Origin: Archilochus colubris
Taxonomy: Eukaryota; Chordata; Aves; Apodiformes; Trochilidae
Direction of reading: 5' to 3'
Assembly (NCBI GenBank): GCA_023079485.1
Contig: CM041085.1
Location: 35,697,121-35,761,120 of the forward strand
DNA: 64,000 bases
In this document: in pieces, positions 38,481-51,062 of the stretch
Layout of the letters: the number at the start of each line of letters is the position of its first letter
Numbering within the stretch: position 1 is the first letter of the stretch
The notes under the pieces: generated by a model
Told to the model about the DNA's origin: nothing
Databases searched by the model: none
Seen by the model: only the letters and a program-made list of their open reading frames with translations
Program-made: the position numbers and the translations under genes

Positions 38481-41400
38481 ATATTTCACAAATGTCAATA
38501 CTGAACTATTTTTTTTTCTGGCATTTACCGAGTCTCTGTGTTCTTATTCATCAAAAATTTGCAGCAAAACATGCTAAAATATTATTAGCTTGTAGTACCC
38601 TGTAGTTGGCTAAAAGAACATTTTTTTACATGCAGAAACCGTCAACTGATTTGGAGTCTAATTTGAAAAAAAGTATTTTTAGCTAAATGCACACACTTTT
38701 TTGCCTGATTAATTTTATTTCAAGTTATTTCAAATTCATTACATTAAATTTTATTGATTTTTATGTTTGTAGTTAGGAGGTAAAATATAGCAGCAGCTAT
38801 TACACACTTGATGTTGCAAAGGCAATGTACTCTGTCATCAAAAATGGGATAAATTAGGGAATGGCTTGACACTTTTTCCTCTCTGCACCTCTACAAGCAA
38901 TTATCTCCATAAAGTACATCTGTTTGAGGCTCCTAGACTTTCCAGACAAGGGAAAGAGATGCCACCGTGCTACAATTTGTTTCTGCTGCTGTTGTGGTAT
39001 GACAGAAGTGAGGTGCATGATGGCTCAGGTGTTAAGGCTTAAAATTCCAGATATTCCCAAATTATTCTGTGACTGGATGCATTTATTTTAACAATTGCTC
39101 TGTTAAAACCATATTTCAAATAAATTTTTGAGCAAATATAGCTGTTCCCAGGTAAGTACATGTTACTAAAGTCAGGACAACACAAATATTTCATTCCTTT
39201 GGTACTCAGCTATGTGATAAACCATAGAATAAGACAGCATTATATTCTTAAGCTTCATTCCAGGTCTTCTCATCTTGAAAACTGTCAGCAATTGAAAATC
39301 AATATGAAAGGGAAGGATAGGGAAACGATTGCTTCTGATTTCAAGCCATGTTACCTCTAAAAGCTTTGTTTGACTTGCATATCTAAAAGTTGAACAGCAT
39401 TAGTTTCTGAAACATGAAAAGAATCTTAATTGAATCAATTAGGTTTCATTTTATTAGAACTACTAATACATAGGAAGCCCCCCCAAAAAACATTATTAAT
39501 AAAGATTATTTTTTTATGTTCTATTAAGACCACATGAAAACAGTCCTTAACTCAGACTTTTTTGGTTTGCAGAGGGGTCTCATAAGTCAGACTTGCCAAT
39601 AAACTTGCATATTAACTTTGGTTTACATTTTTGTTTGAACTACTCAATTATTGTTTATCCCCTCCTTCAAAGTCTGCCAAGAGGGTTATTCATATACAGG
39701 GCAGCAAATTTTTTTGTTTTCTCTAGCTAATGTGGCTCCCTGTGACACAAGTCATGCATTTGCCTCCCCAGGCTCTTTTTCAGTTGTATAGAAACTCCGC
39801 AGTAAAAATGTAAATGCATGTTCAACTATTTTGGGAAGTATTAGGACAATACTGAAACAGATTCCCAAATTTCTCAAAATTTGAAAATCATGTAAGATAT
39901 GGAGTTACTTATTGTGAATAAAAGCACCAATAAAAACTAATAATTTGAAACAAAAATTCTCCCTCTAGTCTTCCAAATACCTAGAGTGGGTCAAGTGAAA
40001 CTGGCTTTGGGGATAACTTTCTACTCAGAGCTAGAAAGACTGGACAGTCATACATATATATATATATACACACACTGTACATTCAACAGGCACAAGCTAT
40101 AAAGGATGCAAAAATTGTTCATAGTAATGAAACTTGCTAAATTTCCTTAATACCTAAACCATAAATACACACTAAAATGCTCAAAAAAATACATTCTGTA
40201 TACCATCCGGACAAACACACACACCTAATTTTGACAGCATGGCATCCTCTACAGAAAAGTATACCTATAACAATTATATAAAACTGAAACCACTCAGAGT
40301 TGCAAGTTATACAAGTTACAAACCCACAGTTATTTCTCTGCAGAAATCCTTAGTGTTCACTGAGTTAAGGCAGACTGGAAATACAGAACTGAAATGAGCA
40401 GAATGGTCTATAAATTGCAACTGTCCAAATGTACCTTTGAATTCTAGAACATGAGTGGGTGTTTTGGCACATCTGAACATAATTTGGTACATAAAATCAA
40501 CATTTGAATGTTTTAAATCAGTCATCTGACCACTTGCTAAAATAGATGACACCTAGAACATTAGTCTCAATGCCTTCCATATTTTGCAGCCCTATTTTTC
40601 CCAATTTTAGAATACTGTGGTTCATTCAGATACCAAATTATTGATAGCAGATAATTTACTTCCAGCCTGGCAGAACAGTCAAAAAATAGGGAAGTAGATG
40701 TCATCAGATGTAAAAATGCTACTTTCCTTTAACCACAGCTCTTTGGTGGTGTCGTTTGACACAACACAATAACCACAGACAAAAGTGGTTATAAAATATG
40801 CAATTGCATACCACTGTATCAGAATGAAATATCAACCACAAAGAAATCACAGTCTGGGAGAGAAAACAGAGTAATAGTACTGCATTTTCAATAGGGATTA
40901 ATTTATCACTTGATTTTATTTATAAGCTGATGAATGTTGACTCAACCTACATGTTTCGAATGCAGTCTGCACTTTAAAAACATGTAGCAAAAGTATAAAC
41001 CTATCCTGAAAGGTATCTTTTGTGATAGAACATATTGTATTAATCTCATCCTTCCTCAAAGTTGTCCAGAAACTTTAGAGAAAGATAATTCTGAAGATGC
41101 CAGACAGGCCCTCTTCACATGAGCAGCTATCACTGAGGAATGCTGTTCCTGTGTCAGTAAGCAGTGATGCCCAGCAAGAGCAATTCTGCAGTGCCCAACA
41201 ACTGCCCAAAGAACAGGCAATTTCAGAGGGATTTTATTTCAGCATTGCTTCATATTCCATAAACTGAATGCCAGTAGCACCTGGAGTGCATCTTCTTTTC
41301 AACAACAACAACTTTGCACCTCCCCTCCCCCCTAGAAAAGTTTTAAAACCTGACCTACACAACTGTGCTTAGGCAGAAAATGGGAAGAAGAATTATGACT

Positions 41401-44400
41401 ATATACACTGTCATTTAATCTCTAATTTGTATAATCTGATAATCCATCAGATAGCATGAACTAGATCTCTGTCCTGCCTTTCATGACTACCCTGAGCTAC
41501 CCTCTTCTTCATCAGTAGCATAGTCCTGAGAGACAGCAGGAAATCAGCAGTTGTCCAACATGTTGTGTTGAATCGTTAGAGATGCAAATTAAATTTTTGG
41601 TACTGTGGCTGACTGACCCAAGTGTCTGACTGTACCAAAGTGATTTGGGAGGTCCTATGAGTTTGAGCTTCTTCATGAAGCTCTATTGACTTTGTGATCT
41701 ATTTCTTTTAATCTCCAAAACTCCCTAACTATACAGATTAATAAAATTAGGTTGTCAGAGGACTCTGATATTTAACTCTCTACTAAGCAAGGAAATCAAG
41801 GGCATACAAAGATTCAGCCTTTGGCAATATTATCTTTCCAGCTTTACTGCCAAGAGCAGGCATCTTATCTTACATGGTAATCACTAACTTATGCTTTCAC
41901 TTTCCAGCTGCTGTTTTATTATTTCAAAACTAACAACTGAAAATAAACTGATTGTTAGCTTCAGTCACTATCCACAGGTGTAGTGCATGATAAAATGCTC
42001 TACTCAGTTCCTACTGAATTAAAAAGGAAGACTGCTATAGGTAGGAGGAAAGAACATAGCACTTCTGTTCCTTCTCAGAAGATGCAGTTTAAATCAAAAA
42101 TAGTGTTAGTGTGCACCATTTGACCTATCTTATATAAAAGTGTAATAAATTGCAGAAGAGGTAAAGTAGAGAACAACTAAAAACAAAGCCCACAATTCTA
42201 AATGGAACTTTTTAATCAAAGAATGCAAGTCTCATTCAGCCCCAGTGGAAAGTCTCCAAAGGACTGGTCCACAAGACCTCAGATCACCAAGCTGAACTCT
42301 GCATTGGGTGAAATCTTGACAACAGCTAATACATTTGAGATGGTTTTAAAACAAAAATAGGTGTCTGAATGAGAAGTGGATAAGAAGTACTTTTTCTTGC
42401 ATAGTCCATACATCTCCGTAACTACACAAGAAAGAACCCCTAACATAGCCTGCGTAACAGTGGACTAAAATAAAAAAGCAGCAATATTGGCAGATTGCAC
42501 TGTAAGTGATTATTTGGACTCATAACAACAGATGGTAGTGCCACTTAAAGCTCAAAACCTGCCATTTACATTCCAGAATGAAAGGTTAGAAATAAATTAA
42601 ACACCTTGATATAATCAAATCACATAGATGTAACCATTAAAATGAAAAAAAAAAAAAGATTAAAATTCTTTAGTACAAATAAACTTCTATCAGAAATACA
42701 TGGCACAAGCCCCTCCTGACTTACACAGGAAGCTTATCAACCTAACACAACAAAGTAAATTATTCCTTTAAGTTCTGTTCTAACCAAGAAAGTGGAAGTA
42801 GTCTTCAAAACAACACAAAGTCACAGAACCATGAGGATTACTGAGTTATACAGACATTAAAATACAGTTGTCAGCCTCTTTTCCATAATGTCCAAAGCCC
42901 TTAGTGTAATGAAATCACAACATGACACATGACTCTTCAGCAACACGACCTTGCATGCCATCCCAGATATGCACCTTTTGAAATGCCAGAATATCAATGC
43001 CATTTTAAAACAGGCTGGATGAAGCTACCACAAAGGGATCTCAAAGTGGTCAATGGCAAAACATACCTCAAAAGCAAACCTAACTCTTTCAAAGCATAAT
43101 CTCTCTCAAGTCCTCTCTAAGCAGCACTAGAAACCCTGGTAGCTAACTTATAGTTGCCAGTACAGTGCAACTTTAAAACTGCAGATATTGGCCTCACAGT
43201 GAGCCACTGTATATGCTGCAGTACTATTACTGTTCTCTGCTACTAGAACTACACAGTAAATCACACTAAATTACCTTACATGTAAGTAGCATGTCTCTTA
43301 ATGCAGTGAAACAACAGAATACATAGAAGTTTTTATAAATGTGAACAAAGTGAATGCTCTCTGCTGTTATATATTTAATTTATTTATCCATAGCATTTTT
43401 TTTTCAATATTTTCTACATCCCACAGGGGCTTAGCAACAGCAATCCTTCTTTTTAATAGAAAAATAACATTTCTGAGAGATTTGAATTATGTCAGGAGAT
43501 AAGTAATTCACAGACTACTTGATGACTGACACATATGCATCTAGAGACGCATGGAGATTAAATCCTGTGGCTACTTGAGGAATGAACCCATTCTGTGTCA
43601 ATCTTCCCCCATTTGTTTCTGGAGACTGACACTGTGCAGTGCTCACCAGTCAGAAATGCATCAATCCTTTAGAGAAACACGAGGGAGAGCTTTCATTTGC
43701 ATTCACTTAAACAGATGAGATCAGCAATAAATTCCACGGGAAATGAGGACTTCTGGGGATGCTGTTTTATTACCTATGCAGTGATAAAGGATGGCATTTA
43801 CAGAATGGTCCTCTGAAAAGCAAGTATACAAATCATTGCAGACACACAGTGGTGTGGGTACTAGCACAGTTACATGTTACTGCATCCAGTTTCTCCACTC
43901 TCTGAAATCACAATTAAAACTCATAGCTCCAATTTATAATAAGGAAAAGTGCTTACCTAGCTGAATAGAGCTTATATGGCCAACATTTCTGGTTGAAAAT
44001 ATATCCCCCAAAAACAAGAGTTACCAGTTCAATCTCCCCAAATTTTGTTTTCTATGATGTATTTAGAATTGCATGTAATTCTGCAGTGCATGATTCTTCT
44101 GTTGTCTTGCTGGATTATAGGATAACAATTCCCAATATCTGCCAATGGTAATACTGAATATGATGAGCAAGTTTAATATTTTGTTTCAATTTATTGCAGT
44201 AGGTAATGCATTCACAGCCTAGCTTGAGACAGATAAATGAGCTGGAGTATTTCCTAAATCAATTTCCCAGACAATAGACTTGCATGGATTACTGCTCTTC
44301 AGTTGGGATTTTTCTCTTCTTTAAAAATGTACTGAATAAAGTTCTACTCTTCTTAATTTAAAAATATCACAATTTTTGCAAGGGAGAATTCTATAATCTT

Positions 44401-44499
44401 ATTTGATGATATGCTTCAGAAGTCACTTCAGTCTGGTGACCCACTGAGTGGGTCTATCACTAAGGTAGAGTACCAGCTGTGTAGTCCAAGGCTCAGCAA
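38481..44499. other. Intronic DNA, no gene seen
   Basis: Six kilobases of AT-rich sequence. Only simple features were seen: a TA/CA tract at 40051-40074 and A-runs such as 42645-42658. Confidence 0.55.
40051..40074. repeat. TA/CA dinucleotide tract
   Basis: TACATATATATATATATA followed by CACACA. Confidence 0.8.
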
Positions 44500-45360
44500 T
44501 TCAGCACATTACACAACAACTGGTGAAAACCAAATTGGACATAGCCCCTACTTTGGGAGAGACTCTTAAGGCAACTGAAAACTGGCAAGGCAGCTGGGGT
44601 TGATGGAATCCCATCTCCATGGAAGCATGGAGGCCAAGCACTCCATGCTAAATTTTACAAGCTGCTTCTGAGCTGTTGGGAACAAGACAAATTACCACTA
44701 GATCTCCATGACGCAGTCATTATCACCCTGTACAAGAAGCAAGGAGAAAAGTCAAACTGCTCCAACTACTGAGGTATAACTCTGCTCTCCATTGCTGGAA
44801 AAATCCTTGCAAGAATACTTTGGAACAGAATAGTACCTGCTATAGCAGAGGAAGTTCTACCTGAAAGCCAATGTGGTTTCAGAGCCAATAGGAGTACCAC
44901 AGACACGGTACTTGTTCTCAGGCAACTGCAAGAAAAGTGTAGGGAACAGAACAAAGGTCTTTATGTGACATTCATTAACCTCACTAAAGCTTTTGACACT
45001 GTGAGTAGAAAGGGCCCGTGGCAAATCTTGGAACGATTAGGATGCCCCCCAGGTTCTTCAAAATGATCATCCTGCTACATGAGGATCAGCAGGGCCAAGT
45101 CAGATATTGCAATGCACTCTGAATCTTTCCCAATAACCCCAATGTGTGAAACAAGGCTGTGTTCTCCCACCCACTCTATTCACAATCTTCTTCAGCATGA
45201 TGCTCCAAAAGGCCACAGCAGACCTTGATGAAGAAATGACATTTACATCTGATGTGGTACCAATGGGAGCCTATTCAACCTGAGGTGACTGAAGGCCCAC
45301 ACCAAGACCCTAAATCACCATGTCCCAGAGTTGCTTTTTGCTGACAATGCTGCCCTCAGA
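44500..45360 (+). mobile_element. Degraded non-CR1 LINE reverse transcriptase fragment
   Basis: Reading across broken frames, the polymerase of a non-LTR retrotransposon is clear: GKAAGVDGIP, DLHDAVIITLYK, an in-frame TGA in the NYxGITLL motif, SIAGKILARILWNRI, then ESQCGFRANRSTTDTVLVL and GLYVTFINLTKAFDTVS. After frameshifts come VKQGCVLPPTLFTIFF and LLFADNAAL. The wording of these motifs (VKQGC where CR1 has VPQGS, GFRANRSTTD where CR1 has GFRKGRSC) shows it is not CR1. Two catalytic aspartates are lost: motif A FIDL is FINL and motif C FADD is FADN. No 3' tail is recognisable. The exact clade is unresolved from sequence alone. It is an old, dead fragment. Confidence 0.85.
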
Positions 45361-46187
45361 AGAAAGGTACTACACTTTTCATTGTTATACAGAAAAAGAA
45401 AACACTTTCCAAAAGAATAAGATTTCTGGTGACATATATCCAATTGGTCCTTTTAATTTATTTATTGTCATTTGCTGTCATTTACACACTCTTGCTCTAC
45501 AATTCTGACAGTAGAAATATTAAGATATTTTAAAATTGGGTTAAGACTTCCTTTCCTGAAGATTTATATTATATGTGCATAAGCTACTGTAATAAGCATA
45601 GTGCTGTAAGACAAATGATAAACAAAACCCCCAAATCACCATCTATGTTAAAAAAAAAATACAGGAATAAAGGTTATATGATGTTGGTTAAAGAGAAAAG
45701 TAGCTATTATACTCCATACTTATGCATACTTGCATACATTTATCTGTTTTGCACTCTTAATATGCTGCATATTGAGAAAGATACAAATTAATAGATTGAT
45801 ACGTTAAAGACACTAAGGTATTGCAATAAAAATACTTTATAGGATAATATGAGATGAGCTGCATAAGAAACAAATCACAGAGTCAGGACCCTGGTATATC
45901 TCATGTGCAACATATATAACAATAAAACTTTTATACGTTTCCATCATGCTATTTTATGTCAAATAGTTAATAGGGGAAAACTGTATTAGAAATGCTTTTG
46001 AAGCCGAGAGATGTTTCATTATATCAACTTTACTATAAAAACTAGCAACTGCAGTGTCATGTACATTACATGTCTCTTCATGAGAAGTGCAACCTTAGTA
46101 AACCAAAAAAATTGCTAACATTAATAGAACTTTTCAAAATTAACAAAAATTAGGTCATAACCTTTTATACAGTATCAGATGCATACA
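45361..46187. other. Intronic DNA between LINE fragments
   Basis: AT-rich sequence with no recognisable element. It may include further unrecognisable parts of the flanking LINE. Confidence 0.5.
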
Positions 46188-46402
46188 GACATTCGAAAAA
46201 ATTTTTTTACTGTAAGAGTGACAGAGCCCTGGAACAGGCTGCCCAGGGAGGTTGTGGAGTCTCCTTCACTGGAGACATTCAAAACCCGCTTGGACACGTT
46301 CCTGCGCGATGTACTCTAGGTGGCCCTGCTCTGGCAGGGGGGGTTGGACTAGATGATCTTTCGAGGTCCCTTCCAACCCCTAGGATTCTATGTATGTATG
46401 TA
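46188..46402 (+). mobile_element. CR1 LINE 3' end fragment
   Basis: Contains the end of ORF2 (WNRLPREVVES-like segment in GCCCTGGAACAGGCTGCCCA, then GAGACATTCAAAACCCGCTT), a 3' UTR with GGTTGGACTAGATGATCTTT and CCCTTCCAACCCCTAGGATT, and an ATTCTATG tail followed by TATG repeats. Sequence differs from the copies at 5850 and 9690, so it belongs to another subfamily. Confidence 0.92.
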
Positions 46403-47535
46403 AGAAGATAAGCATTAAGTTCAGTTTCTCAGAAGAGACCTTGGTTGTTTTCCTGCCTGGAACACATCTGTCCAAGATGAGGTGATCTCCCCCAAGACGT
46501 CCCACAAGGCACCCTCCACTATACATTGTCCTGTAGATCTATATCCTTCTGCAGATCTGACACCTTCTTGGATGGATACAAGACCAGGAAACAAGAAGCT
46601 CAACAGTTAGTAGCACAGCATCCGAAGAGAGACAGATACCAGAGTAAATGTTAGCTCATTGGCAAGAAGAACAGATCTGCAAGGCAACTAAGTTTTGTCA
46701 TTCTCTCCCCCTGCTCACAGGCTGAGAAAGAAAAAGATTAGACAGAACAATTGGTTTCCCACGCTACTTTAAAACCACAATGGGTAACAGATGCAAGATG
46801 GAAGTAGGATTTCAAAGAACTAGAATCGATTAAGAGAGGAAGAAATGGATGCAGGAAAAGTGACTTGAACTGTGTAAACTAGTAATAAGAAAGGCAGTAC
46901 AAGTGAGGAAAACACTGCTGATTAGTTAATTCAGGAACCCCATCAGAAACCAGACTCAGCAGGAATGGGAGTTACATCCCTACCTCTATGTATGGAAGCT
47001 ACAGCACGTGGCACTAGCTGAGAAGCATATCCAGGACGGTAGCTGGCCCATGGAAATTCAATAGCATTACTTTCACTAAATCAATTCAACTTATGTTTAA
47101 CCTGAAAAAATGAAATAACATGTTCTGGATATGAAGAAAGTGAAAATTATTTCATTTGTGGGAGATGTACTTTTGCTCTTTTAGTCTACACAAGGAGAGA
47201 AAATGGTATTGCTCTGTTGCTCTGCTTATTACTGTTTTGTTTTAACCACTTCACATTCATTTCTTTTGGAGTGATTTTAAAGTTCATAAAGAAGCTTCTA
47301 GGAATCGTAATTTTACCAATGGCTGCCCCAACGAAATTATATATAAGGGATTACACACCTACTTTTGCTTCAGTAACTCTTAAAATAGATGCCTTCTTTC
47401 TCTTTAAGCTTGAGCTGTTATTTTTCAGGATGACCACAGTTATTTCCTTTCACTGGGGCCTTTGTCATCATAACACAACAACTGTTCTTTTGATTTCTTC
47501 TTTCCCTGCACCAAAGCCACTCCTATCAGGACTAA
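46403..47535. other. Intronic DNA, no gene seen
   Basis: Unique-looking DNA of about average intronic composition. The open frame that runs from 47217 into the next CR1 fragment is a chance frame. Confidence 0.55.
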
Positions 47536-47756
47536 GTCTTCACCACGGGGGTGGTGAGACACCAGAACAGGTTGCCCAAGGAGGTGGTCAAAGCCCCATT
47601 AATGGAAGTGTTCAAGGTCAGTCTGGATGAGGCTCTGAGAAATCTGATCTAGTGGGAGGTGTCTCTACCCATAGCAGTGGGGTTGGACCTAGGTGATCTT
47701 TAAGGTCCCTTCCAGCCCTGATAGTTCTATAATTCGATATAATTCTGTAATTCTAC
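47536..47756 (+). mobile_element. CR1 LINE 3' end fragment, old
   Basis: Begins at CTTCACCACGGGGGTGGTGA, passes CAGGTTGCCCAAGGAGGTGG (the LPKEVV segment of ORF2) and GTTGGACCTAGGTGATCTTT, and ends with CCCTTCCAGCCCTGATAGTT and a degenerate run of ATTCTNTA-like octamers. More decayed than the other CR1 copies. Confidence 0.9.
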
Positions 47757-49987
47757 ATCTCCTAGAATATGGAGGTTCATTTGTGATGAAAACTCTCTAA
47801 TCTCATATGAAGCATTTCAGTTTACCTCCCTCATTTTCAATTAAAATGAGCTATAAGACTTGAAAAACAAAAGGAAGTTCAGAATGGTTTACTAAAAAGC
47901 TGTTCGACCCTGATAATTACAGATATTAATGCATTACAGGTGACATTTGAGATGGTCAGAACTGTAAAAAGTTAAAGATTAAGACTCAAGCAAAGAAACT
48001 ACAATGACAAGGGACTATATCCCACCTTTCTGTTAAGGACGCATATTTAGTACACTGCCTATTTAAAAATCCATGATATATCATATAAATAATATATTTA
48101 TTATATAAACAGTAACTTCATAATTTCATTTTATTATATACCAATATTTTATGTTTTATTATCCAATGTATTATTTGTAACTTAATGTACATTTAAAATA
48201 CATAAAAAAATATATTTCCAACACTGAATTTTCCATCTCTTCCTTTATGGTTTTATTTTCCACATCCAAAATTCTCAAAGCTAATAATAATCCACAAATA
48301 CTCAGTTTCCCAATTCTTAATCCAGAAAGATTGAGAAATCATACTCATGATGGAGCAAGATTCAACAACTGCCTGTCCAACGCAAGTATTCACATAGGGG
48401 GGGAAAAAAAAGAAACAACCCACATCTAATGTTAGATGTTTTCAAGATGATTCATTCTGAAATATTACTTATGCCTTGAAAAGAACTATAGTGATTAGCT
48501 AGAGGAGATTCTTATTTACACAGAAAAAATCATCTGTCCGAATATGTTCTCACATGTAGACAGTATGGAAATTAATTCAATAGTCTCCCAACTTACTGAA
48601 ACGGTCAGCAAAGTAAAGAACAAAAGAAACACATTTAGAAATTTGGAATATATTCTAAACAGGCAACACAGGTCATTCAAGAATGCTAATGTTAGTAAGA
48701 CATAGCAAGATATACAAGAATACCAACACCAACAACCCTATTTCAAGGAACCATGAACCAGATTTAGCAGATGACAGAATTTACCTAGGTAAAAAACTCT
48801 AAATACTTCTAGAAATCAAATAAAAATTTGTAGAGTGCACACTGCAGGAATTCTGCAAAGAAAACCTTATAACACTTCCTCCTCAATCATCAGCAGACCA
48901 ACTATGGCACAGAAGAAATATCAGAATAATCCAGAAGGTATCAGCAAAGTTTAAGGCCATCCTAGATGTGACAGCCCCAGTTATGGAGTTACCAAACTAC
49001 CTGAGGATAATTTCTTCTTATTTAGCTACAGTTTAAAAAAAAAAAATTATATTCTTCTACATCCAGGAAAAACTTAGCATAAAAATAATAGAACAGGAAT
49101 GTATTTAAGAGCAGAAAGGAAATGTGTTATTAGGCTCGAAGGCCTGATTTCTTAATGCACTTAGATCTTGATCTGCCTGAATAATAAACAAGTAATGTAT
49201 CCTCTTTAAAATATACAGAAAATCTGTAGACCCGAGCTGGCCCTGACTTAATTTCATACTAAATATGGCTATGTTGTACTTTCCACAATCACAATGGGCA
49301 TATGATACTATGAGCCCCATCACAAACCTTGAAAAAATCTTATTCAACCCACAGAGTCTCTGTTGTCTCACACAGTGACTCTGTGTCAAAAGAAGATTCA
49401 GAAGTACCGTTATCCCCACATTTAGTCAAGTCCGTATGACCCAGCAACACAGATGGCATCTCTAGATTTCCTTTATTACTATAATATGCCAAAGTATGCT
49501 TCAGCTAGCTTTTTCAGGTTTGAAGAAATACAATACACATCTCTTCCACCTTTAGAAACAAGAAAAGCTCCAAAGGTCAAGCAAACATTGACCCAAAATA
49601 CCAATTCAAACACACACATATAAAATAATTTTCTCCCTTTGAATTTCACATAAGATGATTGATTCAGGCAGGATGTCTGCAAGCAACCTCTCCCAACAGT
49701 GCTTACATATGCAAATATTGGTTCTGCTGTATTCTGTAACCCACAAAACTGCTGAATAGCAAAGATGTTCCAGTGAGTGATTTAGTATCCTATATACAAA
49801 ACAGTAGGATGTAATAAAAGGCAGTACATGATGTTTATGTCAAAAAAAGACATTCAAATCTTAGTGTTCATGGTTTTGTAACTAAAGGTGAGCACATGGG
49901 TTGGTTTTTTGTTTTTTCAGGGTTTCTTTGGTTGGTTTCTTTGCACTATATCACGTTTTCCTTTGTACATTCAGTAAACTGAAACAA
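47757..49987. other. Intronic DNA with an extremely AT-rich patch
   Basis: Includes 48061-48210, where TAT/ATA words dominate and GC is very low. Nothing else is recognised. Confidence 0.6.
48061..48210. repeat. AT-rich low-complexity region
   Basis: About 150 bp of interspersed TATA, TTTATTATA and AATATAT words, with little G or C. Such sequence melts easily and may act as a matrix-attachment or fragile segment, but that is speculation here. Confidence 0.75.
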
Positions 49988-51062
49988 CGTGGTGGGTTGA
50001 TCCTGGCTCGATACCAGGTATCCGCCAAAGCTGCTCTATCACTCCTCTTCCTCAGCCACACAGGGGAGAGAAAATACAATGAAAGGTTTGTGATCAGGAC
50101 TGGGAGATGACTCACCAGTTACTGTCACAGGCAAAACAGAACTCAACTTGGGGAAAAATAATTGAACGTATTAGTAATCATTTCAGAGTAGGATAATACA
50201 TAAACCATCTTCCTTCACCCACCTCTTCTTCCAGGGCTTGGCTTTCCTCCCAAATTCTACACCTCCTCCCCCACAGCAATGCAGGGGGACAGAGAACGAG
50301 GGTTGCAGTCAGTTCTCCCCAGGCTGTCTCTGATGCACCTTCCTCCTGAAGGGGAGGACTCTTAACACTCTTACCCTACTCCAGCACAGGGTCCCTCCCA
50401 CAGGAGACACTCCTCCATGAACTTCTCCAATGTCAGTCTTTCCTACAGGCTACAGTTCTTCATAAACCACTCCATTCTTCAAGGGAGCAGAATCTTTCAG
50501 GAACAGACTGCTCCAGTGTGCACCCTCCACAGGGTCACAAGTCCTACCAGAAAACCCACTTCAGCATGGGCTCCTCTCTTCACAGGGCCACAGGTCCTGC
50601 TAGAAGTCTGCTCCAGGGAAGGCCTCCCATGGGGTCACAGCATCCTTCAGGCATCTACCTGCTCCAGCATGGAGTCTTCCATGAGCTGCAGATGAACACC
50701 TGCTCCACTGTTAACCTTTGTGGTCTGTGCAGGGGGACAACCTGCCTCACCATGGTCTTTCACCACAGGCTGCAGGGGAATCTCTGCTCCAGAGCACCTC
50801 TTTCCCCTCCTTCAATGACCCTGATATCTGCAGAGCTGCTTCTCTCACATATTCTCACTCCCGCTAAAACTGATGTTGCATAGGGTTTTTTCCCCCTTCT
50901 TAAGTATTTTACCCCAGAGGTGCTTCTACCACAGCCTTGGACAGTGGTGGGCCTGTCTTGGAGTCAGCTGGCATTGGCTCTGCCAGCCCTGGGGGGAAGC
51001 TTCTAACAGCTTCTCACAAAAGCTACCTCTGTAGTCTCTCTGCTTAGCATAACCTTGCCACA
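49988..51062. mobile_element. Solitary LTR-like element (avian endogenous retroviral LTR), old copy
   Basis: A block of about 1,075 bp begins CGTGGTGGGTTGATCCTGGC, close to the TGTGGTGGGTTGATCC start of a high-copy LTR family common in birds. It ends CTTGCCACA, so the two ends form an imperfect inverted repeat (TGTGG/CCACA) as LTRs do. The interior is GC-richer than its surroundings and carries an array of CTGCTCCAG-type units. There are no gag, pol or env reading frames on either side, so it is a solo LTR or a remnant. The first base pair is changed (TG to CG) and I could not find a clear target-site duplication, consistent with age. Open frames inside it are not genes. The family name is not asserted, and the orientation is uncertain. 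Confidence 0.8.
50376..50790. repeat. Internal repeat array within the LTR, period about 41-52 bp
   Basis: Variants of CTGCTCCAGCATGGG recur near 50376, 50421, 50467, 50508, 50556, 50608, 50659 and 50700, with a further copy near 50785. Each is followed by a TCCCACAGGGTCACAG-like segment. The spacing is irregular (41 to 52 bp), so this is an old, diverged tandem array. Confidence 0.75.

Noticed and set aside
44766..44954. 62-codon minus-strand frame
   Set aside because: Antisense shadow of the plus-strand LINE polymerase fragment.
47217..47630. 137-codon plus-strand frame
   Set aside because: Its second part is the out-of-frame CR1 tail at 47536-47756, and the first part is hydrophobic translation of T-rich intron.
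50518..50883. 121-codon plus-strand frame, and the overlapping 92-codon frame at 50417
   Set aside because: They lie wholly in the LTR and follow its CTGCTCCAG repeat units. No protein family is recognisable.
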